A stretch of DNA of 22,786 nucleotides. Source: an uncultured Oscillospiraceae bacterium (GTDB lineage: Bacteria > Bacillota > Clostridia > Oscillospirales > Acutalibacteraceae). Shown in pieces: positions 7,127-14,837 of the stretch. How positions within the stretch are numbered: position 1 is the first letter of the stretch; every line of letters starts with the position of its first letter. Both the position numbers and the translations under genes were made by a program. The notes under the pieces are model-generated. The model worked only from the letters and a program-made list of their open reading frames with translations. It ran no database searches and was not told the DNA's origin. The stretch spans positions 1 through 22,786 of the forward strand of contig URKX01000035.1 in the NCBI GenBank assembly GCA_900548545.1, written 5' to 3'.

Positions 7127-7308
7127 CGTTTCCACGGCCAGAAATACAGGCCGTACACAATGAGGCACAAGGAGATAATCCCCGCGCTGATGGCCGCCCC
7201 AATTGCCATGGACGTATGCTGTAACGGTCCCGCCACCATGCTGATCACAATGGCCGCAGCGTCCGCAAAAAGCAGCAACCGGTAAAGCCTGCGTTCCACA
7301 TCCGTCAT
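7123..7308 (-). CDS. Small two-helix membrane protein, function unknown
   Basis: A 61-residue protein, MTDVERRLYRLLLFADAAAI to FWPWKR. Two hydrophobic helices are visible (about 11-28 and 33-56), with charged residues at both ends, consistent with a hairpin in the plasma membrane. GGGAGATCCGGA places a ribosome binding site just before the ATG. The gene has its own promoter 40 nt upstream, and its TGA stop overlaps the GNAT start (GTGA). I do not recognise the family. Confidence 0.65.
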   Translation of the reverse strand: MTDVERRLYRLLLFADAAAIVISMVAGPLQHTSMAIGAAISAGIISLCLIVYGLYFWPWKR

Positions 7309-7345
7309 TCCGGATCTCCCCTTCCCTGTTCCACAATCTGTGCTT

Positions 7346-7374
7346 ATTGTACCCGTTCTCTCCCACTTTTGCAA
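7346..7374 (-). promoter_or_regulatory. Promoter of the small membrane protein-GNAT pair
   Basis: On the minus strand TTGCAA (7369-7374), 17 nt and TACAAT (7346-7351) form a good sigma-A promoter. The -35 box starts 4 nt beyond the rsmA stop codon, so the pair has its own start while also receiving any read-through from rsmA. Confidence 0.7.
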
Positions 7375-7378
7375 GTGC

Positions 7379-8263
7379 TTAGGCCAACAGGCTGTTGGAC
7401 AGGCCTGCCAGCTGCTCCAAGGATAGCCGCTCCGCCCGAACGTTTTTCTCGGCGCCTGCGGCCTCCAGGGCATCCTCCACCTGGGGCTTGGGCACCCCCA
7501 GGGTTGCGGAAATAGAATTGGCCGCTGTTTTCCGCCGCTGGGCAAAGGCCGCCCGGGACACCTTGAAGAACCATTCCTCGTCCCGGACCGATACAGGAGG
7601 CTCTTTGCGCAAATCCAAGCGGATCACAGCAGAGTCCACTTTGGGAGGGGGCAGAAAGCTCCCCCGCCCCACCGTGAACAGGATCTTGGGCACACTGCGG
7701 TAGTGCACCGCCACGCTCACCGCCCCGCACTCCCGGGAGCCGGGAGCGGCGCACAGCCGCTGGGCCGCCTCTCTCTGCACCATCACCGTGATGGCGGAAA
7801 GGGGCAGCTCCTCCTCCAGCAGCCGCAAGATCACGGGGGAGGTGATATAATAGGGCAAGTTGGCACACACGCACACCGGCCCGCCGCCAAACTCCTCTTG
7901 GATCAGCATTTTCAGGTCCAGCTTCATCACATCGCCGGGGATGATCTTCACATTGTCCCGGCCAGCCAAGGTTTCCCCCAGGACAGGGAACAGCCGGGGA
8001 TCCAGCTCGATGGCGGCCACTTTTTCCGCCACCTGGGAGAGCTCCCAAGTGAGCACCCCGATGCCCGGGCCCACCTCGATGACGCCGGCACACTCCTGGG
8101 CCCCGCACTCAGCCGCCATCCGGGGGCACACTCCGGGGTTGATAAGGAAATTCTGCCCCAGCGCCTTGGAAAAGTGGAACCCATGGCGGGACAAGATCTC
8201 TTTGATCCGGCCGGGGTCGGACAGGCCGCTTTGGCGTGATGTTTCGTTGGGATGGTTATTCAT
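7379..8263 (-). CDS. rsmA: 16S rRNA (adenine1518-N6/adenine1519-N6)-dimethyltransferase
   Basis: RsmA (KsgA) uses SAM to dimethylate two adjacent adenosines in the 3' terminal hairpin of 16S rRNA late in 30S assembly. The 294-residue protein has the family signature at about 32-43 (SKALGQNFLINP), SAM motif I EVGPGIGVLT (63-72), IELD (85-88) and catalytic motif NLPYY (135-139), then the C-terminal helical domain with FAQRRKTAAN. An AGGAGG site lies before the ATG. Its start overlaps the end of the GT-C-like membrane gene by 8 nt, so the two are probably cotranscribed. Confidence 0.95.
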   Translation of the reverse strand: MNNHPNETSRQSGLSDPGRIKEILSRHGFHFSKALGQNFLINPGVCPRMAAECGAQECAGVIEVGPGIGVLTWELSQVAEKVAAIELDPRLFPVLGETLAGRDNVKIIPGDVMKLDLKMLIQEEFGGGPVCVCANLPYYITSPVILRLLEEELPLSAITVMVQREAAQRLCAAPGSRECGAVSVAVHYRSVPKILFTVGRGSFLPPPKVDSAVIRLDLRKEPPVSVRDEEWFFKVSRAAFAQRRKTAANSISATLGVPKPQVEDALEAAGAEKNVRAERLSLEQLAGLSNSLLA

Positions 8264-10379
8264 AGGGATCCTCCTTTGCGGGGCTCTCAGTTGGGACGGT
8301 CACTTGGTAGACCACCCGGCTCCCGTCGTCGTACACGCGGGGATACAGGCTGTCTAAAGCAGCCTGATCCACCTGATAGGAACTGCGTTCAAAATCGCTG
8401 ACTAGGATATAATCTACCCCCAGCTGCTCCACCAAGGGCTGGGCGCTTTGGGGGGATTCATAGATGGCCTGGGCATCCTGCTGGTTCTCACCATAGGGCA
8501 AGCCGTGGTAATAGAGGTAAGAGGGCGAACCGCACACCACATCCCGGCCTGCCAGGGAAGCGACCTCATTGTTGTGGCGGGTATCGGTGAGGAACAGGGC
8601 GTCAGCAGCGGTGTTCCCTTCCACCCACTGGACCAAGGACAAGGCCCCGGACCCAAACAGCTCATAGCTGGCCACGGCCTCCCGGCCCCAAGTGAGCACG
8701 GCCGACACCGAGGTGAGCGCCACCATCCCGGCAGCAGCCCCTGCCACAGCCTTACGGCTTCGGAACAGCTGGAACAGCGTCCAGGCACACTGAGCAGCAG
8801 CACAGCACAAAAAGGCAAAGGCCGGATACAGCAGCTTGTTGTTATCATAGTCGTTTGGCTGGAACTCCACCAGCTCTGCCAGCAGCCAAATGGCCAGCGC
8901 CGGGGCGTATTGGGCAAACTCCCGCCCCTTGGCTAAGAGCAGGCCGCCCAAAGCCAGCAACGCCACCAAACCGATATTTTTCAGGTAAAACAGCAGGTAG
9001 GCATCTTCCCCGATAACCCACCCCAAGTGCCCCCGGACAAAGCCTCCTGTCCCAGCTTGCTGGAAAGTCCAGTAGAAAAGCTGGGGCAGCGCCGGCAACA
9101 GGGCAGCCGCCAGGAGCACACCCCAGGGCAGCAAAGCGGGTTTCCACCCGCCCGGCAGGCGGGCGGTTTTGACGGCTAAGAACGCAGTCATGGCCAGGAA
9201 CAGCGCCAAAACCACACCGGCCACTCCCAGGAAAAACGGGGAATCCTCCCGCCCGCGGAAACACTCCTTGCCAACCGCCAACGCAAGCAGGCCCAGGACC
9301 AGCAGGGCCTTCCCGCCCCGGGCGGCAGCTTCCTCCCACTGGAGCTTGCGGCACAGGGAAAACACCAGCCACACCCCACAAATCAGCCCCAGGGCCAAGA
9401 AGGAGTGGGTGTGCACCATGGGCATGGCGCCCGCCATGAGCCCTGTTAGCAGGTATCCACAGCGCTGGCCTTCAAAAACAGCGCGATACAACAGATACAG
9501 CGTGGGGAAGAGCATGGCCCATCCAAACAGGGTGGCACGCTGGGGAAGCATCATATCCACCAGCACGTTGACCCAGCGGATGTTCTCCCCCACCAGGTTG
9601 GTGGGGGTTTCGTAAAAGGAGTTAAAGATGCGGGTGAAGTTTTCCACACTCCCGCCTAAAAAGCAGAGGAACCCAAAGCCTCCATTGCACACAAAAAACA
9701 GCCACGCCAGGGCAGCCTTCCCCCTGCTCCCCGTCACGCGGGAGAAAAAGGCATACACTCCAAAAAGCACCTGAGCGCCCGCTGCCCACATGGGCAGCTC
9801 ATAGGCAAACCACAAAGGTGCCCCCAATTGGTAAAGGCTGGCAGAGATGCTGTCGGACAAAAAGGGATAGGACAGCCGCACACCCGGCAGCAGGGAATAG
9901 TCCGGCGGGAACTGCTGCTGATTGGCAAGACTGGTGAGGAAGCTCAGATGCATACTCATGTCCCCATAGGTGGCCTGGCTGGAATAGACCACGCCGTTTT
10001 GCCAACGGAAAGAATGCCACACCAGGTAACAAAAAAACAGCCACACCAGGCCCACGATCCACAAAAAGCGGCGGCGGGAAAAGGCTGACAGGCTTTTTTG
10101 AAAGTCCCATGGGTTGCTGCGGCCCTTCCAAAAGGCGGCAATCCCCACCCCCAGGGCCACTGCCAAGGCACAGCCGTGAGCCGCGGGGCTGAACCCCAAA
10201 AGGAAGGCAAACGCCACTGGCAGCCACTGAAGCATCACGCTGCCCCACACGCTGCCCACCAAAAGCCTCACGCCGGCGCTCTCCCGGGGAAGCGCCAACC
10301 GGGCAACACTCAGCCCGGAAAGCTGGAACAGCGCAAAAAACGCCGCAGCGAAAACAGCCCCTCCAAGGGTACCCTCCAT
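8256..10379 (-). CDS. Polytopic membrane protein, GT-C glycosyltransferase-like
   Basis: A 707-residue protein with roughly a dozen or more hydrophobic helices through about residue 565, then a soluble C-terminal domain of about 140 residues on the outer face. Features resembling the GT-C fold of lipid-linked sugar transferases are an Asp in the first large outer loop (YGDMSMHLSFL, D140), a following FPPDYSLLPGVRLSYPFLSD segment, and FQPNDYDNNKLLY near the last helices. The segments recall a family of long membrane proteins (YYY/DUF2298-like) thought to be glycosyltransferases. Donor and acceptor cannot be read from sequence. AAGGAGG precedes the ATG, and rsmA overlaps its 3' end. Confidence 0.75.
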   Translation of the reverse strand: MEGTLGGAVFAAAFFALFQLSGLSVARLALPRESAGVRLLVGSVWGSVMLQWLPVAFAFLLGFSPAAHGCALAVALGVGIAAFWKGRSNPWDFQKSLSAFSRRRFLWIVGLVWLFFCYLVWHSFRWQNGVVYSSQATYGDMSMHLSFLTSLANQQQFPPDYSLLPGVRLSYPFLSDSISASLYQLGAPLWFAYELPMWAAGAQVLFGVYAFFSRVTGSRGKAALAWLFFVCNGGFGFLCFLGGSVENFTRIFNSFYETPTNLVGENIRWVNVLVDMMLPQRATLFGWAMLFPTLYLLYRAVFEGQRCGYLLTGLMAGAMPMVHTHSFLALGLICGVWLVFSLCRKLQWEEAAARGGKALLVLGLLALAVGKECFRGREDSPFFLGVAGVVLALFLAMTAFLAVKTARLPGGWKPALLPWGVLLAAALLPALPQLFYWTFQQAGTGGFVRGHLGWVIGEDAYLLFYLKNIGLVALLALGGLLLAKGREFAQYAPALAIWLLAELVEFQPNDYDNNKLLYPAFAFLCCAAAQCAWTLFQLFRSRKAVAGAAAGMVALTSVSAVLTWGREAVASYELFGSGALSLVQWVEGNTAADALFLTDTRHNNEVASLAGRDVVCGSPSYLYYHGLPYGENQQDAQAIYESPQSAQPLVEQLGVDYILVSDFERSSYQVDQAALDSLYPRVYDDGSRVVYQVTVPTESPAKEDPYE

Positions 10380-10434
10380 GGTTTTCCTCCTTCTGGTGAT
10401 CTGTAAAACTCAGATGTCCCCATTTCCCGGGGAT

Positions 10435-10464
10435 ATTATATCATATAGGGCGAAAAAAAGTAAA
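10435..10464 (-). promoter_or_regulatory. Candidate promoter of the GT-C-like gene
   Basis: On the minus strand TATAAT (10435-10440) is perfect; a weak TTTACT (10459-10464) lies 18 nt upstream. Its -35 box is one base from the -35 box of the divergent plus-strand promoter. Confidence 0.55.
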
Positions 10465-10465
10465 G

Positions 10466-10494
10466 TTGCCAAACGTGCTGGGACAAGGTATAAT
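10466..10494 (+). promoter_or_regulatory. Sigma-A promoter of the dCMP deaminase-DUF1624 pair
   Basis: TTGCCA (10466-10471), a 17-nt spacer and a perfect TATAAT (10489-10494). Transcription would start near 10501, about 22 nt before the ATG. Confidence 0.75.
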
Positions 10495-10522
10495 AGCAGC
10501 AAAAGAAAGGGGAATTGGCACT

Positions 10523-11020
10523 ATGGAACCATTACAACGGCGCGATAAAGTGAACTATTACCTGGACTTGGCCGAGGCTGTCAGCCAGCGGGGCACCTGC
10601 CTGCGCAAGCTTTACGGCGCAGTGATCGTGAAAAACGACGAGGTGATCTCCACCGGCTATGTGGGGGCGCCCCGGGGCCGTGAGAACTGCTCTGACCTGG
10701 GTTACTGCCTGCGGACCAAGCTGGGCATCCCCCGGGGGGAGCGGTATGAGCTGTGCCGCAGCGTCCACGCAGAGGCCAACGCCATCATCTGCGCCTCCCG
10801 CCGGGATATGATCGGCGCCACGCTGTACTTGGTGGGCAAGGAAGTGCCCACGGGGGAATATGTGAAAAACGCCATATGCTGCTCCATGTGCAAGCGCATG
10901 GTGATCAACGCCGGCATCGAGCAGGTCATCGTCCGGGACGACCGGGACCACTACCGGGTGATCCAAGTGGCAGAATGGATCGCCGATGACGAGTCCTTAA
11001 AGGGGGTGCTGGGCTATTGA
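10523..11020 (+). CDS. Deoxycytidylate (dCMP) deaminase family protein
   Basis: A 165-residue zinc-dependent deaminase that would convert dCMP to dUMP, feeding thymidylate synthesis. The catalytic motif is HAE (82-84, in SVHAEANAII) and the zinc cysteines are C120 and C123 in ICCSMCKRMVINAGI. The usual Pro before the first cysteine is Cys here. YVGAPRGRENCSDLGYCLR matches the dCMP deaminase/ComEB subgroup rather than plain cytidine deaminase. The start is taken at ATG 10523, with AAAGGGG 10 nt upstream. An upstream in-frame start at 10466 would lie within the promoter and is rejected. Confidence 0.87.
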   Translation: MEPLQRRDKVNYYLDLAEAVSQRGTCLRKLYGAVIVKNDEVISTGYVGAPRGRENCSDLGYCLRTKLGIPRGERYELCRSVHAEANAIICASRRDMIGATLYLVGKEVPTGEYVKNAICCSMCKRMVINAGIEQVIVRDDRDHYRVIQVAEWIADDESLKGVLGY

Positions 11021-11775
11021 CCGCCCAGGAAACGCCCTCCCGCTACCAGCTGTTGGACACCTTGCGGGGGCTTTGCCTTCTCAGCATGGTGGCCTACCAC
11101 GGGATGTATGACCTGGTGGATATCTTTGGCCTGCCTTCCTCTTGGTACTGGGGGCGGCCCGGGTATCTGTGGCAGCAAAGCATCTGCTGGACTTTCATCC
11201 TCCTTTCGGGGATGTGCTGGCAGCTGTCCCGCCACCACCTGAAACGGGGGCTCACCCTGGTGGGGTGCGGGGCGGCCATCACCTTGGCCACCCTGGCGGT
11301 AATGCCCAGCCAGCGGATCTTGTATGGGGTGTTAAACCTGCTGGGTCTGTGCGCCCTGCTGATGATCCCCCTTCACAAAGCCTTTCAAAAGTTCCCCCCT
11401 TGGGCCGGTTTTTTCGGGGCACTGCTGCTGTTTTTTGTCACCCGGAACATTTCCCGGGGAAGCCTGGGGTTTGAAGGGCTGGTGCTCTGCCAGCTGCCAG
11501 CATGGCTGTACCAAACAGACGTGACAGCGGTGCTGGGTTTCCCCTCCCCCAACTTTTGGAGCACCGACTACTTCCCACTGCTCCCCTGGTTCTTCCTGTA
11601 TTGCACCGGGTATTTCCTGTGGGGGATGCTCTCCCGCAGCCAGCGTGCTAAGAAGCTGCTCACCCCCGGGGTGCGGCCCTTGAGCTTTTTGGGGCGGCAC
11701 AGCTTGCCCATCTACCTGGCCCATCAGCCGGTCCTCATGGGGATTTTCCTCCTGCTGGGACAACTGGCTCACTGA
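11017..11775 (+). CDS. DUF1624 (heparan-alpha-glucosaminide N-acetyltransferase-like) membrane protein
   Basis: A 252-residue integral membrane protein with about seven or eight helices. YQLLDTLRGLCLLSMVAYHG near the N-terminus and HSLPIYLAHQPVLMG near the C-terminus are typical of DUF1624 and related acyltransferase-3-like proteins, which carry acyl groups across the membrane to sugars. Its own acceptor is unknown. Translation appears to start at a TTG at 11017 that overlaps the dCMP deaminase stop (TTGA), with AGGGGGTG about 8 nt before it. A bidirectional terminator follows, shared with convergent leuA. Confidence 0.82.
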   Translation: MTAQETPSRYQLLDTLRGLCLLSMVAYHGMYDLVDIFGLPSSWYWGRPGYLWQQSICWTFILLSGMCWQLSRHHLKRGLTLVGCGAAITLATLAVMPSQRILYGVLNLLGLCALLMIPLHKAFQKFPPWAGFFGALLLFFVTRNISRGSLGFEGLVLCQLPAWLYQTDVTAVLGFPSPNFWSTDYFPLLPWFFLYCTGYFLWGMLSRSQRAKKLLTPGVRPLSFLGRHSLPIYLAHQPVLMGIFLLLGQLAH

Positions 11776-11796
11776 TGGCAGCCTCACAAAACGTGG

Positions 11797-11838
11797 AAAA
11801 AAGGCATCCCAGTGGTTTCCCCGCTTGGATGCCTTTTC
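11797..11838. terminator. Bidirectional terminator between DUF1624 gene and leuA
   Basis: Perfect 11-nt arms (AAAAGGCATCC at 11799-11809 and GGATGCCTTTT at 11827-11837), with further T-rich sequence downstream on the plus strand and A-rich sequence on the other side. It sits between two convergent genes and can serve both. Confidence 0.88.
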
Positions 11839-11855
11839 TGTTTTTTCTGCCTGTT

Positions 11856-13562
11856 TTATAGGGTTTCCTCCTGCCTTGCCTTGGCCTCCCCCCGGTTGAT
11901 AGCACTCAAGATCCCCTTGATGGAAGCGATGCTGATGTTGTGGTCTTCCCCTACGCCGAAAATGATCTCCCCTTTGTGCCGCAGCTGGATGTAAGACACT
12001 GCCTTGGAATCCGCGCCGGTGGAAACAGCATGTTCACTATAGGACACAAACTCGTAATCCCGCAGGCCGAGGGCACGCAGGGCATTGAAAAAGGCATCGA
12101 TGGGGCCGTTGCCCATGCCGGAAACTTCCTTGTTCACATGATGGTAGCGGATGATCCCTGCAAAATCCACCAGCACCTGGCCTTGCCCGCCGTTCTCCTC
12201 AAAGATCCGGTAGGTGAGCAGGTGGTAAGGATGGACCACCTCCAAATATTCCTTTTGGAAAATTGCGAACACCTCTCCCGGGGTCAGCTCCCGGCGGGCC
12301 CGCTCGCAGGCGGATTTCACCAGGGCGCCAAACTCCGGGTGCATGGCCTTGGGCAGGGTATAGCCAAAGGACTGCCGCATGACAAAGGCAGCGCCGCCCT
12401 TGCCCGACTGGCTGTTGATCCGGACAATGGGCTCGTACTGGCGGCCCAGGTCTGACGGGTCGATGGGCAGGTAGGGCACTTCCCAATAGGGGGAGGCGTG
12501 TTTGGCCATGTAGTCCACCCCTTTGTTGATGGCGTCCTGGTGGGAACCGGAAAACGCCGTGAACACCAATTCCCCTGCGTAGGGGTGGCGGGGCGGCACG
12601 GCCATCTGGGTGGATTCCTCATACACCTGTTTGACCTGGTTCATGTGGGAAAAATCCAGCCCCGGGTCCACCCCTTGGGAGTACAAGTTCAGGGCCAGGT
12701 TCATGATGTCCACATTGCCGGTGCGCTCCCCATTGCCGAACAGGGTGCCTTCCACCCGCTGGGCGCCGGCCATCAGCCCCAGTTCCGTGGCGGCCACAGC
12801 CGTGCCACGGTCGTTGTGGGGGTGCAGGCTGATGATGGCACTGTCCCGGTGGCGGAGGTTCCGGCACACATACTCCACCTGGTCGGCGTAGGTGTTCGGG
12901 GTGCACATCTCCACAGTGTTGGGCAGGTTGATGATCGCCTGGTTTTCCGGAGTAGCGCCCAACTCCTCCAACACCCGGTCGCAGATAAGCACCGCGTTTT
13001 CCACCTCGGTGCCGGAAAAGCTCTCCGGGGAATACTCGTAGCGGACGCGCATTCCCGGCTCCGCTTCCCGGAGCTCTTCCGTCAGGGACCGGATGAGCTT
13101 TGCCCCCTCCACGGCGATGTCGATAACCCCCTGCATATCCGTGTGGAAAACCACCTTCCGCTGCAGGGTGGAGGTGGAGTTGTAGAAGTGGATGATCACA
13201 TCCCTGGCGCCGCGGATGGCCTCAAAGGTCCGGCGGATCAGGTGCTCCCGGGCCTGGACCAGTACCTGGATAGTCACCCCAGGGGGGATCAAGCCCCGCT
13301 CGATCAAAGCGCGAAGAATTTCATACTCGGTTTCCGAAGAGGCGGGGAACCCCACCTCGATCTCCCGGAAGCCAATGGAGGTGAGCATCTGGAAAAACTC
13401 CACCTTCTGTTCCAGGTTCATGGGATTGACCAGGGCCTGGTTGCCATCCCGAAGGTCCACGCTGCACCACACCGGCGCTTTACAGAGGACCTGGTCCGGC
13501 CAGGTCCTGTTTTGCAGCCCAATGGGTACGAAGGGTTTGTATTTGCGATATCCTTGGTTCAT
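11856..13562 (-). CDS. leuA: 2-isopropylmalate synthase (long, type 2 form)
   Basis: LeuA condenses acetyl-CoA with 2-oxoisovalerate in the first committed step of leucine synthesis. The 568-residue protein is of the longer, yeast/actinobacterial-like type, starting MNQGYRKYKPFVPIGLQNR. The TIM-barrel active site has DLRDGNQAL (36-44), HPHND metal ligands (247-251) and GNGERTGN (276-283). The C-terminal dimer/regulatory domain, with VSGMGNGPIDAFFNAL and FGVGEDHNI, is complete, so leucine feedback inhibition is likely. The ATG at 13562 has GAAAGGAG upstream. Expression should be controlled by the leucine T-box leader at 13622-13882. Confidence 0.96.
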   Translation of the reverse strand: MNQGYRKYKPFVPIGLQNRTWPDQVLCKAPVWCSVDLRDGNQALVNPMNLEQKVEFFQMLTSIGFREIEVGFPASSETEYEILRALIERGLIPPGVTIQVLVQAREHLIRRTFEAIRGARDVIIHFYNSTSTLQRKVVFHTDMQGVIDIAVEGAKLIRSLTEELREAEPGMRVRYEYSPESFSGTEVENAVLICDRVLEELGATPENQAIINLPNTVEMCTPNTYADQVEYVCRNLRHRDSAIISLHPHNDRGTAVAATELGLMAGAQRVEGTLFGNGERTGNVDIMNLALNLYSQGVDPGLDFSHMNQVKQVYEESTQMAVPPRHPYAGELVFTAFSGSHQDAINKGVDYMAKHASPYWEVPYLPIDPSDLGRQYEPIVRINSQSGKGGAAFVMRQSFGYTLPKAMHPEFGALVKSACERARRELTPGEVFAIFQKEYLEVVHPYHLLTYRIFEENGGQGQVLVDFAGIIRYHHVNKEVSGMGNGPIDAFFNALRALGLRDYEFVSYSEHAVSTGADSKAVSYIQLRHKGEIIFGVGEDHNISIASIKGILSAINRGEAKARQEETL

Positions 13563-13621
13563 ACAGGGATCGCTCCTTTCCACACACGGTTTTCCCTTTC
13601 CCAGCAACTGGCCAAGCCAGC

Positions 13622-13882
13622 AAAAAGCCCCGGGCACGACGCTCTCGTGCCCGGGGCGAAAATCATTCCGCGGTACCACCCGTATTCGGCGGGAAAACCC
13701 GCCCTCCGGCTCCCTCCTGAAAGGAAGCCAAGCGTATAACGCCGCCACACGCCCTCCCCTACTGCCTTCGGGAAGGGGACTCTGGGATGAGCTATCCCGC
13801 CGGGGGCCCGCCTGCTTCCACCACCCGCAGGCTCTCTGGGCGGCGCCCCGCCGTCTTATTTCCCTTCACGGTCTTTGATGGC
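13622..13882 (-). ncRNA. T-box leader (leucine, CUC specifier) of leuA
   Basis: Read on the minus strand. The hallmark T-box sequence GGGTGGTACCGCGG lies at 13668-13681. It is followed by a 13-bp terminator hairpin (13627-13639/13645-13657) and a T-run (13622-13626). Upstream are Stem I-like elements: AGAGAGCC, a GGTGG-type distal loop and a specifier region reading ATAGCTCATCCCAGAGT. Aligned with known T-boxes, the codon-like triplet is CTC (13789-13791), for leucine. Uncharged tRNA-Leu would pair with it and with the T-box bulge, favouring the antiterminator so that leuA is read. The 346-nt gap upstream of leuA is mostly this element. Confidence 0.92.
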
Positions 13883-13912
13883 ATTATAGGCCAAAAAAAC
13901 AGGGTTTGTCAA
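13883..13912 (-). promoter_or_regulatory. Promoter of the leuA T-box transcript
   Basis: On the minus strand TTGACA (13907-13912), 18 nt and TATAAT (13883-13888) form a near-consensus sigma-A promoter. The -35 box overlaps the stop codon of the phosphatase-like gene. Confidence 0.8.
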
Positions 13913-14622
13913 GCCTGGTCTTCCTGGTTTTCCCCATTTTTCCCCCAGGCGCGGTCCGCCGCCTCCCGGGCAATGTCCACCACCAGGTGGTCGGGCTGTT
14001 CCCCTTCTTCCCCCTGGGGCAGCATCTCGTAGACTTCCATCACCATGGAGCGCATCCACAAGCTGGGGGTAATGCGCACCGAATAGCCGCAGCCAGGCTC
14101 GCACATCCACTCAAATGGCTGGGCGCGGGGCAAGCCGTAGGCAGACAACAACCCGGTGATCACCCCGGCGTGGGTACACACCACCACTTCCGTTTCCCCT
14201 TTGACCATCATATTTTGCACCAGGGTTTCAAAGCCCTTGCACACCCGCTGCAGGAACACCAGGCCGCTTTCCCCATTGGGCGGGGCTGTCTGGCCCCCCT
14301 GCTCCATCCACTGCAAAAAGTGGGGGTCGTCTTGGAGCTCTTGGGCGGTTTTCCCGTCCCAGTCGCCGAAATCGCACTCGGCCATCTCCAACACCACCTC
14401 CGGGTCCGCTTGGGGATAGAGCACTTTCAGGGTGTCCACGCAGCGGATAGAAGGGCTGGCATAAAAGGCCACCCCTTCCGGATAGCGGTACTTTTGCTTG
14501 AGCTCCACCAGCTTTTGGATGGAAGACAGGGGCAGCGGCGACTCCGTGCGGCCTATGTAACGGCCCTCCAGGTTCCCTTCGCAGGGCATATTGCGGATAA
14601 AATGGATGACATAGGATTTCAT
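13909..14622 (-). CDS. Histidine phosphatase superfamily protein lacking the catalytic His
   Basis: A 237-residue protein of the phosphoglycerate mutase-like fold. The family signature (R-H-G-x-T) aligns with FIRNMPCEGNLEGRYIG, where Asn11 stands where the phosphate-accepting His should be and Met12 replaces Gly. Other active-site residues remain: Arg60 (SPSIR), Glu82 (AECDFGDWDGK) and His151 (CTHAG). It may therefore be a non-phosphatase or sensor relative, or use altered chemistry. AGGAGG precedes the ATG. No terminator separates it from the leuA promoter, so read-through would enter the T-box. Confidence 0.8.
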   Translation of the reverse strand: MKSYVIHFIRNMPCEGNLEGRYIGRTESPLPLSSIQKLVELKQKYRYPEGVAFYASPSIRCVDTLKVLYPQADPEVVLEMAECDFGDWDGKTAQELQDDPHFLQWMEQGGQTAPPNGESGLVFLQRVCKGFETLVQNMMVKGETEVVVCTHAGVITGLLSAYGLPRAQPFEWMCEPGCGYSVRITPSLWMRSMVMEVYEMLPQGEEGEQPDHLVVDIAREAADRAWGKNGENQEDQA

Positions 14623-14689
14623 AACAAACCTCCTGCCCTTTCCTGCAAGAAAAGGCTGTTTTTTGCGTTTTCTTTTTTATATTTCCAAT

Positions 14690-14733
14690 TTGGCAATTAT
14701 CCCAGGAAAATGCATTGTATAATTATCCTAGAA
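14690..14733 (+). promoter_or_regulatory. XRE gene promoter region with direct AATTATCC boxes
   Basis: A perfect -10 TATAAT (14718-14723) lies within a pair of direct repeats, AATTATCCCAGGAA (14695-14708) and AATTATCCTAGAA (14721-14733), spaced 26 nt apart start to start. No good -35 sits at 17 nt (TTGGCA at 14690-14695 is 22 nt away), which fits an activated or tightly controlled promoter. The repeats are candidate operators for the regulator encoded next. The same octamer occurs inverted at 15616-15623 downstream of that gene. The remaining parts of the 14623-14837 gap show nothing further that I can assign. Confidence 0.45.
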
Positions 14734-14837
14734 TTTCTCTCTTCTCATTCGCCGCTTTTGTTCCTTTAAGCTTTTACCAAGACTCTTTCTGGGCTGTTGC
14801 CCAGACAAAACCCAGGTGACAATCGAGGTGTTCCATC

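Noticed and set aside
12498..13739. Open frame of 413 codons on the plus strand over leuA and the T-box
   Set aside because: It is antisense to conserved leuA codons and continues into a non-coding T-box, so it is a shadow.
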